From contig JAKCOZ010000011.1 of NCBI GenBank assembly GCA_022605955.1, forward strand, positions 6,515,990 to 6,579,989: 64,000 bases of DNA. The letters are read 5' to 3'. How positions within the stretch are numbered: the stretch's first letter is position 1; every line of letters begins with the position of its first letter. The notes beneath the pieces are model-generated. The model had not been told where the DNA came from, ran no database searches, and saw nothing but the letters and a program-made list of their open reading frames with translations. A program made the translations under genes and the position numbers. The stretch is from Rallus limicola. Lineage: Eukaryota > Chordata > Aves > Gruiformes > Rallidae. Of the stretch, positions 9,723 to 22,800 are shown in pieces.

Positions 9723-12426
9723 CGGCAATAGAGACTGATACAGTTTTCTTAAAATACATTAACCGGTTCTTATTCCTAATTTCTCTGTAAAATAGAGAAG
9801 GGGTCTATGTGGGGAAAAATTGGGATAATGAAAGAGGAAAATAAGGTGAAACAACCAACTTTAGAGCATAATTCAGAAACTACAACATCTCACTTTAATG
9901 GAGAGATCTGTAAAAAAATACATTGACTTGCTGCAATCTCTGGAAAATTATTTCCAGTACTGGCTTTTGTGATTCATGAAAGTCCCCTCACACAGCTTGC
10001 CAGTGAAAGTCTGACTTCATCACCAATTATTTATCTGTATTTTCTTTTCAACCTATTTTGCTCTTTGTAGACCTTCTTTTACTAATTGTTTATAAGAAAA
10101 CGTTTGAGGTTGACACATTTATTTGAGAGGGGAAAAAAGTATTTTTATTATTATATGGGTTATAGACTTCCCTAAGAGCAGTGAGTATGCTATCAAAAAT
10201 GGAAAAACACTAGTGGATATATAGATATATTTTTTTGAAAGTTGCAGGTAAGATTCCGTTCCTCCTAACTTGAAACAGCAGAACTTACACAGACTAAAAT
10301 GGTGATATTTATCCATTGCACTGAAAGAGACAACTATAGAAGACTGCAAGTATATATCATTCTCCAACATTCACGGATTTGGTGCCCACCAAGGAGCCTG
10401 AGATGAGCTATAATCTGCTGGGTATAATTGATCTTAGTGTTCTTATCACTCTGAAAAGTTTACCTGGGAATTTGATTTTGCAGATCATGGCAGAAAACGG
10501 ATGGTAAGCATCTGCATAAGCAGAGATGCTGTGCTCTTCCCTCCATGCTTTTTCTATATTGTCACTCTAACACCTGATTCAGCATTGTCCTACAAAAGCT
10601 GAAGATGCTTTCCAGTTTGAATAAACATCGGGGGAAAAAAATGCAACTGAAATATTTTTTACACTTTGAGAGGCTGTATTCTCCCCCATCAGAGGTCACA
10701 GACTTTAGAGGACTCCAAGGATCCCAAGCTGTACAGATGCTGAAATATCAAAGAAATGCTGTGCAGCAGTCTACCTGTCAAATTTTAAAAAATAATAATC
10801 AAAGCATATTTTAATTTCCTGTGTATATCATAATGCTTGGTTAGCTTCTACAGCGTTATAGTACCTAATGAAATCACCAGTTTAGCCCATTTTAGAAAAT
10901 TGGGCTTGTGGAGGCCAGAAAGGACGTTTTGGGTAGACTTGGTAAGCAGCTTCCCAGCACCAAGGAGGAGTTTCTGGGATGACAGACCCAGGCTCTGTAG
11001 CAGACACGTAAGGGCAGCAGAAGAAGTGATGGTTTCTATCTATCTCGACAGCCACTAGTACTGTCCACTACCTGTCAGGATCCAGAGAAGGGAATTTCAG
11101 TCTTACAGTGATAGAATTGTTTTATTAGGCAGATGGAAGAAACCCTAGGGGGAAAAAGCAAATATTCCTGACCAAACTGCTCCCATGTCATTTTTTAACT
11201 AACTGGATAATTTCCAGTTGGCACGGATTTTGTTTAGAAACAAGAATTGCAAAGTAGACTAATCCTATCTTACAGCTAAAAACAGCACTGCTCTTCATCA
11301 GAATCATTTTCATTTCCTGATGTGAAAAATATATCAGTAACAGCATGATATTAAAACCGGACTGGCATTATGAAACTGAAGCTGCTCTCCCCAGACATCC
11401 AAGGGATCCAGAGCGATCAGTACACAGGCAACCAAGCCCAGTGACTGGCAAGCAGCACAGTCACCATATCTGTTTCCTTCTTTTTATGAACAAAGTTGGT
11501 TTTTTTTAAAATAAGTAGGACACACAAAAATAATTAGCATCCTGCAGAGTCGTTCCTTGCCCCGTGGCACTGTTTCACACTGTCCATGTGTCAAAGAAAG
11601 GTAAGTGCCTTGCGAGCGGGAGACGAATGCATAGGCTCGGAGTCTGGCTTTGAGATCAATGAGATGTTCAAAGCACTGAAGTTTGGGGTAAATTGATTTT
11701 AAGTGATGTGAAAAGACACAGTAATACCACTCTTGGAGGAACTACCCAGCCAAAATAAAAGGAAGCAACCTGTTCATTACTGAGGTTACATCTTTGAGTG
11801 TCAGGTTTCCCAGATCACTCAGCCAGAGGACACAGGGACTGTACCTGCATCCAGCTGCATATCCCTATACCACAGAAGCAGCATTGGTTACAGCCTTAAG
11901 GATAGAATTTACTTTTCAGTTCCAATTGAACTGTTTAATTAATCAGTGTGGAATAGTAATATTTAATTAAGACAGACAAATTATCAATTAAATGTGACCA
12001 AGTTCATCCTGTGAGTCTCTTAGTGCAGTCCACAGGGGCATCTAACTCAAACGCAATGCATCTAGACTTGCTACATACAAACCTCAAATCTGATGGAAAA
12101 CATTTAGGGAAGAATAAATCAAAAGAGGTTGAATAAATCAGAAGAGGTTCCTGTTCTGTGAAAGCAAAGGGACCTTCCTATAGGTAAGTGGTCCCAGAAT
12201 AGAGTAGTTCGATATATACCAATCTGCAGCTATTATTAGACACATGCTTTATTTTATACAGACATATACACTCCTATTAATTATCATTTTACTTATTCCC
12301 AAAGTAAATTCTCCTTATCCAAGACATTTTAAACCTTTTCTTAAAGTCCTTTTGTTTCACTATAGAACTACAGAAAATAGTCAGTAGGTAAGCAGAAATT
12401 TTAGCAAACACCAAGCCAATGACATT
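9723..12426. other. 2.7-kb interval without recognised repeats
   Basis: No gene is recognised. A strong donor-like GTAAGT at 11601 follows a short open segment (11548-11600). A TAAT-core cluster lies at 11921-11995. Open frames at 10119-10370 and 10837-11058 have no recognisable domain. T-rich tracts occur near 11500. Confidence 0.55.
11921..11995. promoter_or_regulatory. Cluster of TAATTA-type cores, possible enhancer fragment
   Basis: CCAATTGAACTG, TGTTTAATTAATCAG (about 11932-11946), TATTTAATTAAG (about 11960-11971) and TATCAATTAAATG (about 11982-11994) give four AATTA-type cores in 75 bp of non-repetitive sequence. Homeodomain factors bind such cores. Spacing and AT-richness make chance possible. 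Confidence 0.25.
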
Positions 12427-13193
12427 CACAGAGTCATAGGGGTTGGAAGGGACCTCAAGAGATCATCAGGTCCAACCTCCCTGCCAAAGTAGCTCCCTAG
12501 GACAGGTCGTACAGGTCACTGTCCAGACAGTTCTTGAGTATCTCCAGAGAAGGAGATTCCACAACCTCCCTGGGCAGCCTGTCCCAGGGTTCTGTCATCC
12601 TCACTGTGAAAAAGTTCTTCCACGTATTGGTGCAGAACTTCCTATGCTCAAACTTGAAGCCATCACCCCTTGTTCTGTCTCCACAGACCACTGAAAAGGG
12701 GCTGGCCATTTCCCCCATGTCCCACACTTCAGATATTTATAAACATTAATAAGATTCCCTCTCAGTCTTCTTTTCTCAAGGCTGAACAGCCCCAGGTCAC
12801 TCAGCCTTTCCTCGTAGGGAAGATGCTCCAGGCCCTTAATCATCTTTGTAGCCCTTCACTGGACTCTCTCCAGGAGATCCCTGTCTTTCTTATACCAAGG
12901 AGCCCAGAACTGGACACAATACTCCAGGTGGGGCCTGACCAGGGCAGAGTAGAGGGGGAGGACCATCTCCTTTGACCTGCTGGACACACTCCTCCTGATG
13001 CCCCCCAGGATCCCATTGGCTCTCTTAGCCCCCAGGGCACACTGCTGGCTCATGGCCAACCTGTCATCCACCAGGACCCCCAGGTCCTTCTCTGTAGAGC
13101 TCCTCTCCAGCAGGTCATCCCCCAGCCTGTACTGATTCAAGTGGTTATTCCTTCCCAGGTGCAAGACTCTCCACTTGCTTTTATTAAACCTCA
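12427..13193 (-). mobile_element. Longest and best-preserved CR1 copy in the window
   Basis: About 770 bp from the reversed 3' end (CACAGAGTCATAGGGGTTGG) through the 3' UTR (AGTATCTCCAGAGAAGGAGA) to the ORF2 C-terminal region at the 5' side (TATTAAACCTCA, the 'MRFNK' site). Coding similarity to CR1 ORF2 is unusually clean, suggesting a younger insertion than its neighbours. The terminal octamer is reduced to about one and a half units. Confidence 0.97.
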
Positions 13194-13194
13194 A
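12727..13194 (-). pseudogene. CR1 ORF2 C-terminal remnant, one stop then a frameshift
   Basis: The minus strand is open for 112 codons (13194 to 12859) and shows CR1 ORF2 hallmarks in order: '[14 protein letters not shown]' at residues 1-14, '[19 protein letters not shown]' at about 35-53, and '[20 protein letters not shown]' at about 79-98. A TGA at 12856-12858 falls where CR1 normally has CGA in 'VQRRA', a C-to-T change at a CpG. The same frame then continues ('[14 protein letters not shown]', '[12 protein letters not shown]') to about 12730, where homology shifts frame. No EN domain or RT catalytic core is present, so it cannot support retrotransposition. Confidence 0.93.
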
Positions 13195-13785
13195 AACTAT
13201 TTGGCATTGCTTTCTAGGATGCAGCAGCCATCAAGGAATGTCCTGCTTTGGAACAGCTCCTGTAAGACAAGTGAGTGTTTTTATTCAGCAATACTTAGTG
13301 ACACCAAGCTCCTTCCCCTACCCCAAGAAGTATCATTACTTTGGGAGTTAAAACTGTAAACATGGAGCTTAAATCATGACAGTTTTTTCAGCAGTTTCAG
13401 TCTAGTTACCTTTTATAAAAGCAAAAAAAAAAAAAAATTAAATAGGTTTCTAATCATCTTTCCTCTTTATTAATTTATTTTAAAAGTGAAACCATACCAA
13501 AATACATCAACTTTCCAAGCCTCTGGAATGTTTTAAGTACGCCAATAATTTACTTCCACCATAAGCAGCATACTTATTACTGCTATGTCCTGGTGTTTGG
13601 CTTCACTCCCAGCTTCGTAATTAATAGGAATTATTTTTAGTTCAATGACTCTCTGATCATGGTTCAAGGACTAGCAGTAGCCTGTAGAAAGCTGGCTGGT
13701 CACAAAGTTCTGGAATTCCTCTAATATAATCAGCTGTTTCTAAAGGTAAAGGTACTACCTTTCATGCTTCAGTGGGTTTCTTCTT
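13194..13785. other. Unannotated AT-rich interval
   Basis: About 590 bp, AT-rich, with an A-run near 13423-13437. No gene or repeat family is recognised. Confidence 0.6.
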
Positions 13786-14219
13786 AGGATCTGCAAACAA
13801 GATAACCAGGCTGGGGAAGGGGCTGGGGGGCAAATCACCTGAGGAGCATCTGAGGGAGCTGGGGATGTTCAGCCTGGAGAAGAGGAGGCTGAGGGGAGAC
13901 CTTATCACCACCTACAACTACCTGAAGGGAGGTTGTAAAGAGGTGGGCGATGGTCTCTTCAGCCAGGTGACAGGCAATAGGACAAGAGGAAATGGGACAA
14001 AGCTGTGCCAGGGCAGGTTTAGATTAGATATTAGGAAAAAAAAAAAATACTGAAAGAGTTGTTGGGGCCTGGAACAGGCTGCCCAGGGAGGGGGCTGAGT
14101 CACTGACCCTGGATGTGTTTAACAGACGGGTAGATGAGGTACCAAGGGATATGGTTTAGCTTGAGATTGATTGGACTTGATGATCTTAAAGGTCTTTTCC
14201 AACCTTGTGATTCTGTGAT
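13786..14219 (+). mobile_element. CR1 copy, about 430 bp, 5'-truncated
   Basis: It carries GAGGGAGCTGGGGATGTTCA, GAGGCTGAGGGGAGACCTTA, GGACAAGAGGAAATGGGACA and ends CCAACCTTGTGATTCTGTGA. On the plus strand 13772-14053 encodes the '[16 protein letters not shown]' and '[11 protein letters not shown]' motifs. An A12 run at 14036-14047, where CR1 normally has about five A residues, disrupts the frame. Same subfamily as the minus copies at 4127 and 31391. Confidence 0.95.
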
Positions 14220-14744
14220 AACATGAAATCCCATTTTTTGACCAAAAAACATGCATCTGTAATGTCTAGCCAGCCCAAAGAGACACACGGTGTACCTGCA
14301 ACAGCAAGCTGACTTAAAGTGGCCACAGTAGCACAGAGTGATGAACTGCCACTCAGCAGAATTAATGTGCTTGAGAACAGCACAACGATATCCACACCTC
14401 CTGCTTGACAATTGAGTCAGAAAGCACCTGCCTCCTGCAAACCACTGAGTGGGGAGTGGGACGAGACTTTCACTACAGGCTCTGTAACAGCTTCAGGAAG
14501 CAGAATAACCTCATGCCACCAATAACTTCCTCTAAGAGAAGCAGGTAAACACTGTAACAGCACCATCATAAGGCTTCTTTGCTACATGTCTAATGTTCTT
14601 GCAGCTTTGCCATGCTCTCTCCAGTTGTCTCCATGTTTTAGAGCACACAGAAAACTGACCACAGGAGCCCAGCGTCCGTGTACCAGTGAGGGAGAAGAAG
14701 TGATATGCAGTGGTATCTGTACAACCAGAGATGACATGCAAGGA
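14220..14744. other. Unannotated interval
   Basis: About 520 bp between two plus-strand CR1 copies. The antisense open frames here have no recognisable domain. Confidence 0.6.
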
Positions 14745-15306
14745 ATCCTGCCTTGGGCTGCATCAAAAGCAGTGTGACCAGCAGGTTGAGGGATGGGATC
14801 TGTCCCTCTGCTCTGGCAAAACCCCCACTGGAGTCCTGCATCTAGCTCTGGGGTCCACAGCATAAGAAGGACATGGAGCTGTTGGAGCGAGTCCAGAGAA
14901 GGCCATGAAGATGATTCGAGGGCTGGAGCAGCTCTGCTATGAAGACAGGGCTTGTTCAGCCTGGAGAGGAGAAGGCTCCAGGGGGACCTTGCAGCAGCCT
15001 TCTACCTAAGGGAACTTCTACCTAAAGAGAACCAGGGTCAGTAGCGACAGAACAAGAGGGACCAATTTTAAACTGAAAGAGGGTACATTTAGATTGGACA
15101 TAAGGAAAAATTCCTTCCCTGTGAAGGTGGTGAGGCCCTGGCACAGGGTACCCAGAGAAGCTGTGGCTGCCCCTGGATCCCTGTCAGGGCTAGAGGCCAG
15201 GTTGGATGGGCCTTTGGGCACCCTGGGCTGGTGGAGGGTGTCTCTGCCCATGGCAGGGGGGTGGGACTAGATGGGTTTTGAGGTCCCTTCCAACCCAAAC
15301 AAGTCT
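14745..15306 (+). mobile_element. CR1 copy, about 560 bp, 5'-truncated
   Basis: It begins in the ORF2 C-terminus (GGGCTGCATCAAAAGCAGTG), passes TTGTTCAGCCTGGAGAGGAG, TCCCTGTGAAGGTGGTGAGG and GGCCAGGTTGGATGGGCCTT, and ends GAGGTCCCTTCCAACCCAAA. It lacks a clear terminal octamer. Same subfamily as the copies at 468, 42843 and 58680. Several deletions and frameshifts are present. Confidence 0.95.
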
Positions 15307-16348
15307 GGGTTTCAGTATTTGTTTAGATTACAGTATAACACTGATGACTATTACTCATTGCAATTCGCTAGAACTGGAGAGGTTTGCATCACACAAGTGT
15401 TTATTAGACACATAAACTTCTTTATACAGCTGTAATTTTCTTTTCAAGCATAATCCTTTGCAGTGGTCTTCACATAACATTGTTGAACATTGTTCACTGA
15501 ACATCCTGTTGCTTAAAGCTGTTCAGAATTTTGACCCCATCCCACCAGCACAGTGTCACCCACACCATTTGTCAAAGTTTTTCTCTGTAGACTAGTGTCA
15601 TTAATGTCAACCCTGTTCCAGGAAGAAGCATGTGAGCTGCCTACTGAAATGCCTTCCCTCTTTGAGTATGCACCACTTCTGGTTTAGACACTTTTTAAAC
15701 ACCTGTGCACCCACCTTACCCAAATGATGCCTCTAGATTACTGAAATGACAATGTTGAACAGTGTGAAAGCCTTAGTCAAAATATCCACCTTCCACACCT
15801 CCTTTATTCCACTTAGCCAGCTGCCCTGTCAAACAAGGAACGCATATTGATTTGACAGGATTTGCTCTAGGCAACCCAAGCCTAATTAATTTCAAAGTAC
15901 TCACAAACTTATTTCCCAGAATTCAAGTTAGATAAAATTATCTGTAATTATCCAGGGCTTCCCCCCCTCCTCCTCTGAAACACAAATGATATTTCTTCCC
16001 ATCTCCCCTCCTCAGCAGTGGCTCTATAACCTATGAAATTTTCTTTGAGAGTTCAAGTAGTGGAAAGATTATTTCAACTATATCCTAAATGATTATTTGG
16101 TAGATGTTATCAGGTCCTGTATACATGTGTAACTTCATCTTACCTCTGCTTTTTTTAGCAGTTTTTCTCTGCTCTGGCCACCACTAGAGTGTGAGGTTTG
16201 ATTATTTTTTTTGTTTGTTTTAGGGTTTTTGTGGCATATTGTTTGTTTAGGGTTGTTTTTTTTTTAAATCATTGTATCTTTCTATTAGTTTAGCCAATTG
16301 TCTGTAATGCTCTTTATACTGACCAAGACACACAAAATCAATCATACC
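15307..16348. other. Unannotated interval with C-rich and T-rich tracts
   Basis: About 1 kb with no gene seen. A C-rich tract lies at about 15960-15974. T-rich sequence at about 16205-16265 contains two related units (TGTTTGTTTTAGGG and TGTTTGTTTAGGG). Confidence 0.6.
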
Positions 16349-16412
16349 TTTCCTGCCTGTGGCAGGGGGGTTAGAACTGATCCTCGGGCTCCCTTCCAGA
16401 CCATTCTATGAT
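16349..16412 (+). mobile_element. CR1 3' tail fragment, about 60 bp
   Basis: CCTGCCTGTGGCAGGGGGGT, then CTCCCTTCCAGACCATTCTATGATC, the last 60 bp of a CR1 with a single octamer. Confidence 0.8.
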
Positions 16413-19400
16413 CCTACCCCTCTCTGCATTGTTCACTGTCTCTGTGCTATTAATATTTTCCCTTTTTTTTTTGTTGTTATGCCCGTTGTTTTCCTTTTTA
16501 TGCATCACAGGAATTTCCTTGTTCTTCTTTAAACCCTCTGCTAATTAAAATTCATCTTGTGATTTACTTGCTTTGCTATTTATATATCTAAATCCTTAAA
16601 CTGCTGTAGAGCAAAAGGAGTACCTGATCTAGCCATAACAGTCTCTTAATGTACGTTCCATCTGTCCTTTGCATAATCTCCATTATGCATTCAAAAGTGC
16701 CTCCTCAACTGCTAACCCTCATGTACTTTTTGGTCTCTCAGATAGCATCCTTAGGAGATACTATTTATCAGCTCTGTGAGGCTGCTGAAAATGACTTTTC
16801 AAAACAATATTGTTCGTCCTTCCTCTGATCTCAGATCTCTTTCTTTATTTCAAAAACTTTCTTCAAAATATTTTTTCACTAAAAAATACATGCCATTCTT
16901 AATTTCTTCCTTAATTGCTAGGATCAAAACCTAAAAATAAATAGAATCAAACACAAATTACATATCTCTGTTTGCTGAAAGAAGCATGCCCAAAACATTC
17001 TCACAATCTGATATGTCATGTCTTACCCTATCATGTACTGTTTGGATACTCTCAGCAGTTTAGAAAGTTATTTCCAGTATCATTCTATCACACTGGACAA
17101 CAACAAGGGAAAACATGTGATTCTTATAGTCCAGAGGATGAAACAGAAAGGAAGACTGAGAAGGTGGAAAGAAGAAATATGGAAAGAGAATAGTTTAGGT
17201 GTTTTTAGTGCCTACAAAAACATATGCTGCCCCATGTATGCATATGTAGCCTAGTTTAGGCACATTCAGAGACTTAATTTCTTGTAAGGAATTTCATACT
17301 GAAAAGTTTTGAGGTGAGAATTGAATGGAAGGGGGCAGCAGCCCAGAGTAACAGTTCACAAGGGATTTTGTTACCTGGAGTCAAAATGGAATGCTGTGGA
17401 AGGTGTTTTAGTGAAGTAGATGAACTTCTGAGATTAATTTACCTAGCAATGATGCTAACACCTGCTTGGTAAACACTTTCACAAAGGCTTCTCCCTTTTT
17501 TGACCATCAACTGGTTTCATCTGACATCTTATGTCAGCTTCTGCTCTCAAAGTCCTAAATCATTCCACTACACCATGATCAATCCATCATCTGTTCTCAC
17601 CTTGGTCTTCCATTGATTATTCTTTTCTCCATCAATTCTCCCTCCATCCTAAACTCCTCTGTCTTTTCCACCCACTCAATAAGAAGGCCTGCCACAAACC
17701 TACTTCCCTGCTCCAACCTCCACAAGACTTTTCTCCATTCTTGGTCTTGCACCACAGAAGCACTTCTGATGGAAACTAAAGCCAAACAAAAGCCCTATGA
17801 TTGCACTAACCACCCTCCTCTGAAACCCCCTGCTCCCCTTCCTCATTCCAGCCACCTTTTTGGATAACCAGGCTGTCAAAACCACAGCTCAGAGGATTTC
17901 CACATACAGCCTGCTCCTTAAAGAGATTTGCTTCTCTTAAATAAATGTTTCTCTTTGCATGAGAAAGGCCATTTCTAATGGTGTGAGGGTTTTTTGTCAG
18001 CAATAGCAAATGAAATAACCCTCTCACAAAACCAACCCCTCCCCAAAACAGCAGCTAGAGAGGCGGTGGTTAAAACAAATTTCCCAGTATAGTTCTAAGA
18101 CGATGAAAAAGTTGGTATTCTTGTTGGTTTAGTTATTGTTTTTCTCTGAGAAATGTGGAAAAGTACCTAACACTGAATGAGCCTTGTCATCAGGCAAGAG
18201 AATATGCTGCAAAGGTCAATGAAACTTGAGGCTGGTAAACTAGAAGTAAGACTTATGCAGCAAATGAAACAATCTTCTTATCTCTTCCATAAATGGAATT
18301 TAATTTCTTGAGAGGATTAGCAGTCCTTCTACACCAGTTTGTTCATCTGCCTCCACCCCAGCACATCTGACCTCCATGAATAAAAGGAGAAACGAGATTC
18401 CTGCAAGGTTCCTCCTCTCTGGCCATGACATGGATATAACACAGCAGAACTCATGTTGGACATTCAGCTATCTGAATGCCTCCACCTTTTATGGCCAACG
18501 TACCAAGGTTACTCACTGCAGAATATGAAGAAGGCAGATACTTCCACAAGTGACAAACTGAGCTGAAGAAATTACAGAGTACAGCTGCCTGCTGAGACTG
18601 CTCTGAGCACAATAGGTTCATTGTGTTTTTCAGCTCAGTGACTGTTATTTCAACAGAGAGGGACTGTCTGGTGCTGCAAAACTGGAGGCTCTTCCATGCT
18701 GCAGTACATTTCTTGTGCTGAATATGAAACCATCCTGCCAGGTAAAGTCCACCTCTCCATTCAGATGCTGTCAGAATCAGATTCTGAAAGGCAGCAAGTT
18801 TGGGCTAATTAAAACACTATTCCCCCCTCCCCTACCCTGAAAACACCAAGTTCCTTGATCTCTGGAAAGCACCTAGAGCTGAAGAAGCATTTGAGACTGA
18901 ACATCTACAGAACCAGATTATTAAAAACAAGGATTATCAATTTCATCAGGTCTGACACATTCCAAGCCAGATTCCTAATCACAAAACGTATTTCCTGATT
19001 CCTCAGTTTTCCACCTGCAAGTGAAACTACTTGGAGCTTTTTATCTATAATGCCATTTCAAAGGTTTTCAGCAACTGCAGAAGTGCAAAAGACACACACA
19101 CCACCATGGATTTCACAGAGACACTGAACATGGAGATGTAAGCAGCAGCCAGCTCTGCACAGACCCATCTTTCTGGCTTCCTATTACACAGTTTGCTCTG
19201 TGCACATCCTGCAAGCATGGTGGGGCTCCATCAGAGCTGCTGCAACCAAAGGCTTCTCCTTGATTCAGCACCAACAAAAATTACAGAAACTTCCAATGGG
19301 GTTAGTTAAAATGCATCACAAGAACACTGATGCTGAGAGAAGGTGATATGTGCTTTCAAGAATTAACATGAACAAATCAGAAATCAACCTGTATCCTAGA

Positions 19401-19793
19401 TGTAAAGCACAGGTTGGAGCCAAACTTGGTGGCTGTATGTGTATTGAGAAGCATGATCAATGAGAGAAAGGGGAGAAGTTTACTATTTTGCCAAATAAAG
19501 CTAAATGTTTAATAGCCTGTACTGCAGTTAGTGCAGAAAGCAGCCAAGCTGTCATACCTCAAGCTAGCACCAACATCCACATGATCTACACCGAAGAGTC
19601 AAGACTCAAGACCAGGAGGTCAATAGATGCAGTTACTCCAAGGAGGGTTGGACAGTACAATCTCAAAAGTCGACCATGGGGAAAATGTTAACTCTGTTGG
19701 CCTTTAGGAGGAGAAGATGCTTATTGCCACCTAGCCATATTAATGGGGGAAATTTTCAGGAAAAAAACATGCACACAGTCCTGGCACCCCTAT
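16413..19793. other. 3.4-kb interval without recognised repeats or genes
   Basis: Mixed AT-rich sequence. Paired open frames on opposite strands at 17597-17885 and an open frame at 16972-17193 show no domain. No CpG-dense promoter-like segment is visible. Confidence 0.6.
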
Positions 19794-19843
19794 AAATCAC
19801 AGAGTCATTGAATCGTTTTGGTTGGAAAAGATGAAGTCCAACC
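19794..19843 (-). mobile_element. CR1 3' tail fossil, about 50 bp
   Basis: AATCACAGAGTCATTGAATC, then GGTTGGAAAAGATGAAGTCC and AACC: the reversed CR1 terminus with two degraded octamers. The 3' UTR interior is absent. It is the only CR1 trace between 16.4 and 30.5 kb. Confidence 0.75.
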
Positions 19844-22800
19844 AGGAATGGATGAAAAACACAAAACCTTGCAGACCTGAGCAGCTGACTAGAGGCTCAG
19901 CTTGGCCAGTTGCTGGACTTTGGCAGTTTGTGTGTTAGCCAAGTGCTCAGTAAACTGTGGAAATACTCTCATTTATTGTGTCTTTGCCTAGAAGAAGTCA
20001 CTGCTTGAGACCACGCTGTCAGGGTTGTTTGAATTCTAACATACAATTAGATAACACCTTCTGAAGCAAATATGCTGTTGAGTACATGAATGATCAAACC
20101 CAAGCAGATTATTTAACTCCTTTGGTAGCATAACCCCTAGAAAACATTAAAGGCAGAACTGTCCAGTCATAAAGCACATTCATTAGCCTTTATGCAAACA
20201 AATATATTAGAGATACACCCAACAAGGCTGATGCAGACCTCTGCCTCAAAACCTGCAACTTCTCTGAAGAGCAAAGCTTAGCTCATGCTAAGCAGCAGAC
20301 AACTGTGCCAGGAAAGCTTGAGACAAACAGTTCACATGCACAGTACCTTCAGAGAAGAAGGAAACTAGATCACTGTAGACCTGAAAACAAGTGCCCTTGA
20401 AAAACTGTTTTGAGAAAAACAAATAATTTGGGTACTTCATCTTCCTAGGCTCTTCTGGGAATTCTAAGCAAAGTAATTATTTAATGAAAATCAGTATCTT
20501 TCTTGCATCTGTATTAAAAGTACTTTAATCTATATCTGTACTGATTAGTTCCTCAAATCTGCTAAAGAAAATCATCATCACTTCATTGTTCCTCACATAG
20601 TCTGGGTCATTTATCAGTATAATTGCAAGGTCCAGCTTACCTTATTACCTGCCTTGGATTAATGCTGCACCTTTTAGCTGCTGTTTATCTTCTCTTGACC
20701 ACAAATGGCTCATTGTCTAGTTATCCTTATGGAAAGGAAATACCAGACATCCACCAGAAAGGAGGACCAAAAGGAATACAAAAACCTCTGACATGCTCAG
20801 CTGTTCACTTTGTTAGTATTAAAAGGTGAAGAATGAGAAACCATGTTATATTCACAGGCACATAAGCACCTCCCTGAAACAGCAGCATCTCCTTCCTTTG
20901 AGTGAAGAAAAAAGCAAACACAAATACCTCAAGGTAAGCCTGAAGAAGTCTTATCGTTACCACCACCCTTAGAAGTCTTACTACTGTCATCGCTTGTTCT
21001 TTGGTAACGTCTCCAAGAGTTAAACTGCCTTCACAAAGCGGCTGTTAGGACAAAGTCAAAGCCTAAACTGATTGTGTAACACAGGCTGCTGGCACCGAGG
21101 TGGGTGAGCACCAGGTTTGCTGGCTCAGAGTCTCTTGGCGCTGCCCCTGAAGCCATGCACCTGGCGCAACGTGCTGGCAACAGCACTACAGCTTCTGGGA
21201 TCTTCTGAGGAACAGACAGCACAGGGTCACTGTTAAAAGTGGAAAGTATCTCTCTGGACATGTACCTACCTGCTTATTTAGGTACTAACTATTTCTGTTG
21301 CCTTTGAGGTTTTTTTCATATTTACAAGACAGCAACCAGTGCTTTATATAAGAAAATGAACTACAAACCTCTTAAAGATGGCATCTTTATCTAACTCCCT
21401 TATTTTACATCACTTGTATTACAACTTATTGAACACTACAGAAAAAAGGCTGCACTTTTCTCTCCAAACAGTCCTGTTTTAAAAGCATTAATACAGATAT
21501 GGGAAACGAGCATGAGAGCTGTGTTTTCATCCTTCCTCTTTGTTACTTCTGATGACCGTACACAGAGATCAAAACATGCCTATCAATTTCTCAAGCAGAA
21601 CTGTTGGATCTTCAAGATTTCGCACATGCAAAGTTATTTGCAAATAGGAAGAATTATCAGGTACAGAAAACACTACCACAAGCAGTTATAGAGCAGGCCT
21701 TTCAAACCACCCAGGTATTTATGGTGGTTGTGCCATTGTTTGGTTTCCTCCTTATAGCCCCAGTCCTTGGAATCTTAGGGCTGTGCAACAGTTTCTTCCC
21801 ACAAATCGAGCTCTTGAGCTAAGAAGAAGAATTTTCTAAAAAGAAACACTGACATTCTCCCAAGTAGTCATGATTTCTGACATTGGGCAGCTGTCAGTAT
21901 CCAGAGGAGTAGTAATATTCCTCCCTTTTTCTACAGCTTTCTTGATTTGACTCTCATCTTTGAGAACTTAAACTTTAAACCTTGGAACATCTCTGTGAAT
22001 GAGACACTTTTACAAATGCAGAATTGAAGGGGGGAGCAAAAGATACAAGAAGCTAGTATGCTTTTGCCCTCTAGACGCCAGAATTTGAGAGATGCTAGAC
22101 TGCTAAACCTCTCAAAGGCAACTGCAGGGCAATGACTGATCTCCAAACCATCCATCCTAAACAACTCATATTACCATGTGTTCAGTGGAGCATTTGAACG
22201 GGGTAATGAGTTTAGAGACTGACAGAGATTCTGCTCCAGTGGGGATTAATCCCCCAAAGCAATACGGTCCAAAACAGTGAAACTATTTCTACCGTTTCCC
22301 TTTGCTGCCTGGCTCATGTCCACGTTGTTTTTTCCCTGCATTAAGATAATGTTCCTACCCTCATTACTGTCTTCAGATACTAATGATCCAGACTGATTGA
22401 ATTTGTATTTCTTCTCTGCTACAATAGTGTCTCATGGTCCCAAACATAGCTTGTTCAGAGGAATGGTGCATCTGAACGTGATTGAAGAGAGAACATGAAG
22501 AATTTATAACATGTTTAGAGTAAGAAACATGAGTTTAAATTCTCCTTCCACTGTTTCAGTGATGTCTGGAATTTCTCTATTAGAAATAAACAAGCTATTA
22601 ATTAATTAATTGCTTATATAACTAACATCATTACATAAAATTAACATCTAGAGGCACCGGAAGAAGAATTTTAATTATCCAGGTGAACTTCAAAGCAGAA
22701 CCACACTGTGCGATTTCTAGGGTTGTTTCCCAACCCCCTGATATCCAAGCATTATATGGTTGGTAGTATCTTGATTAGCCTGACCCAGTTTTTGGACTGT

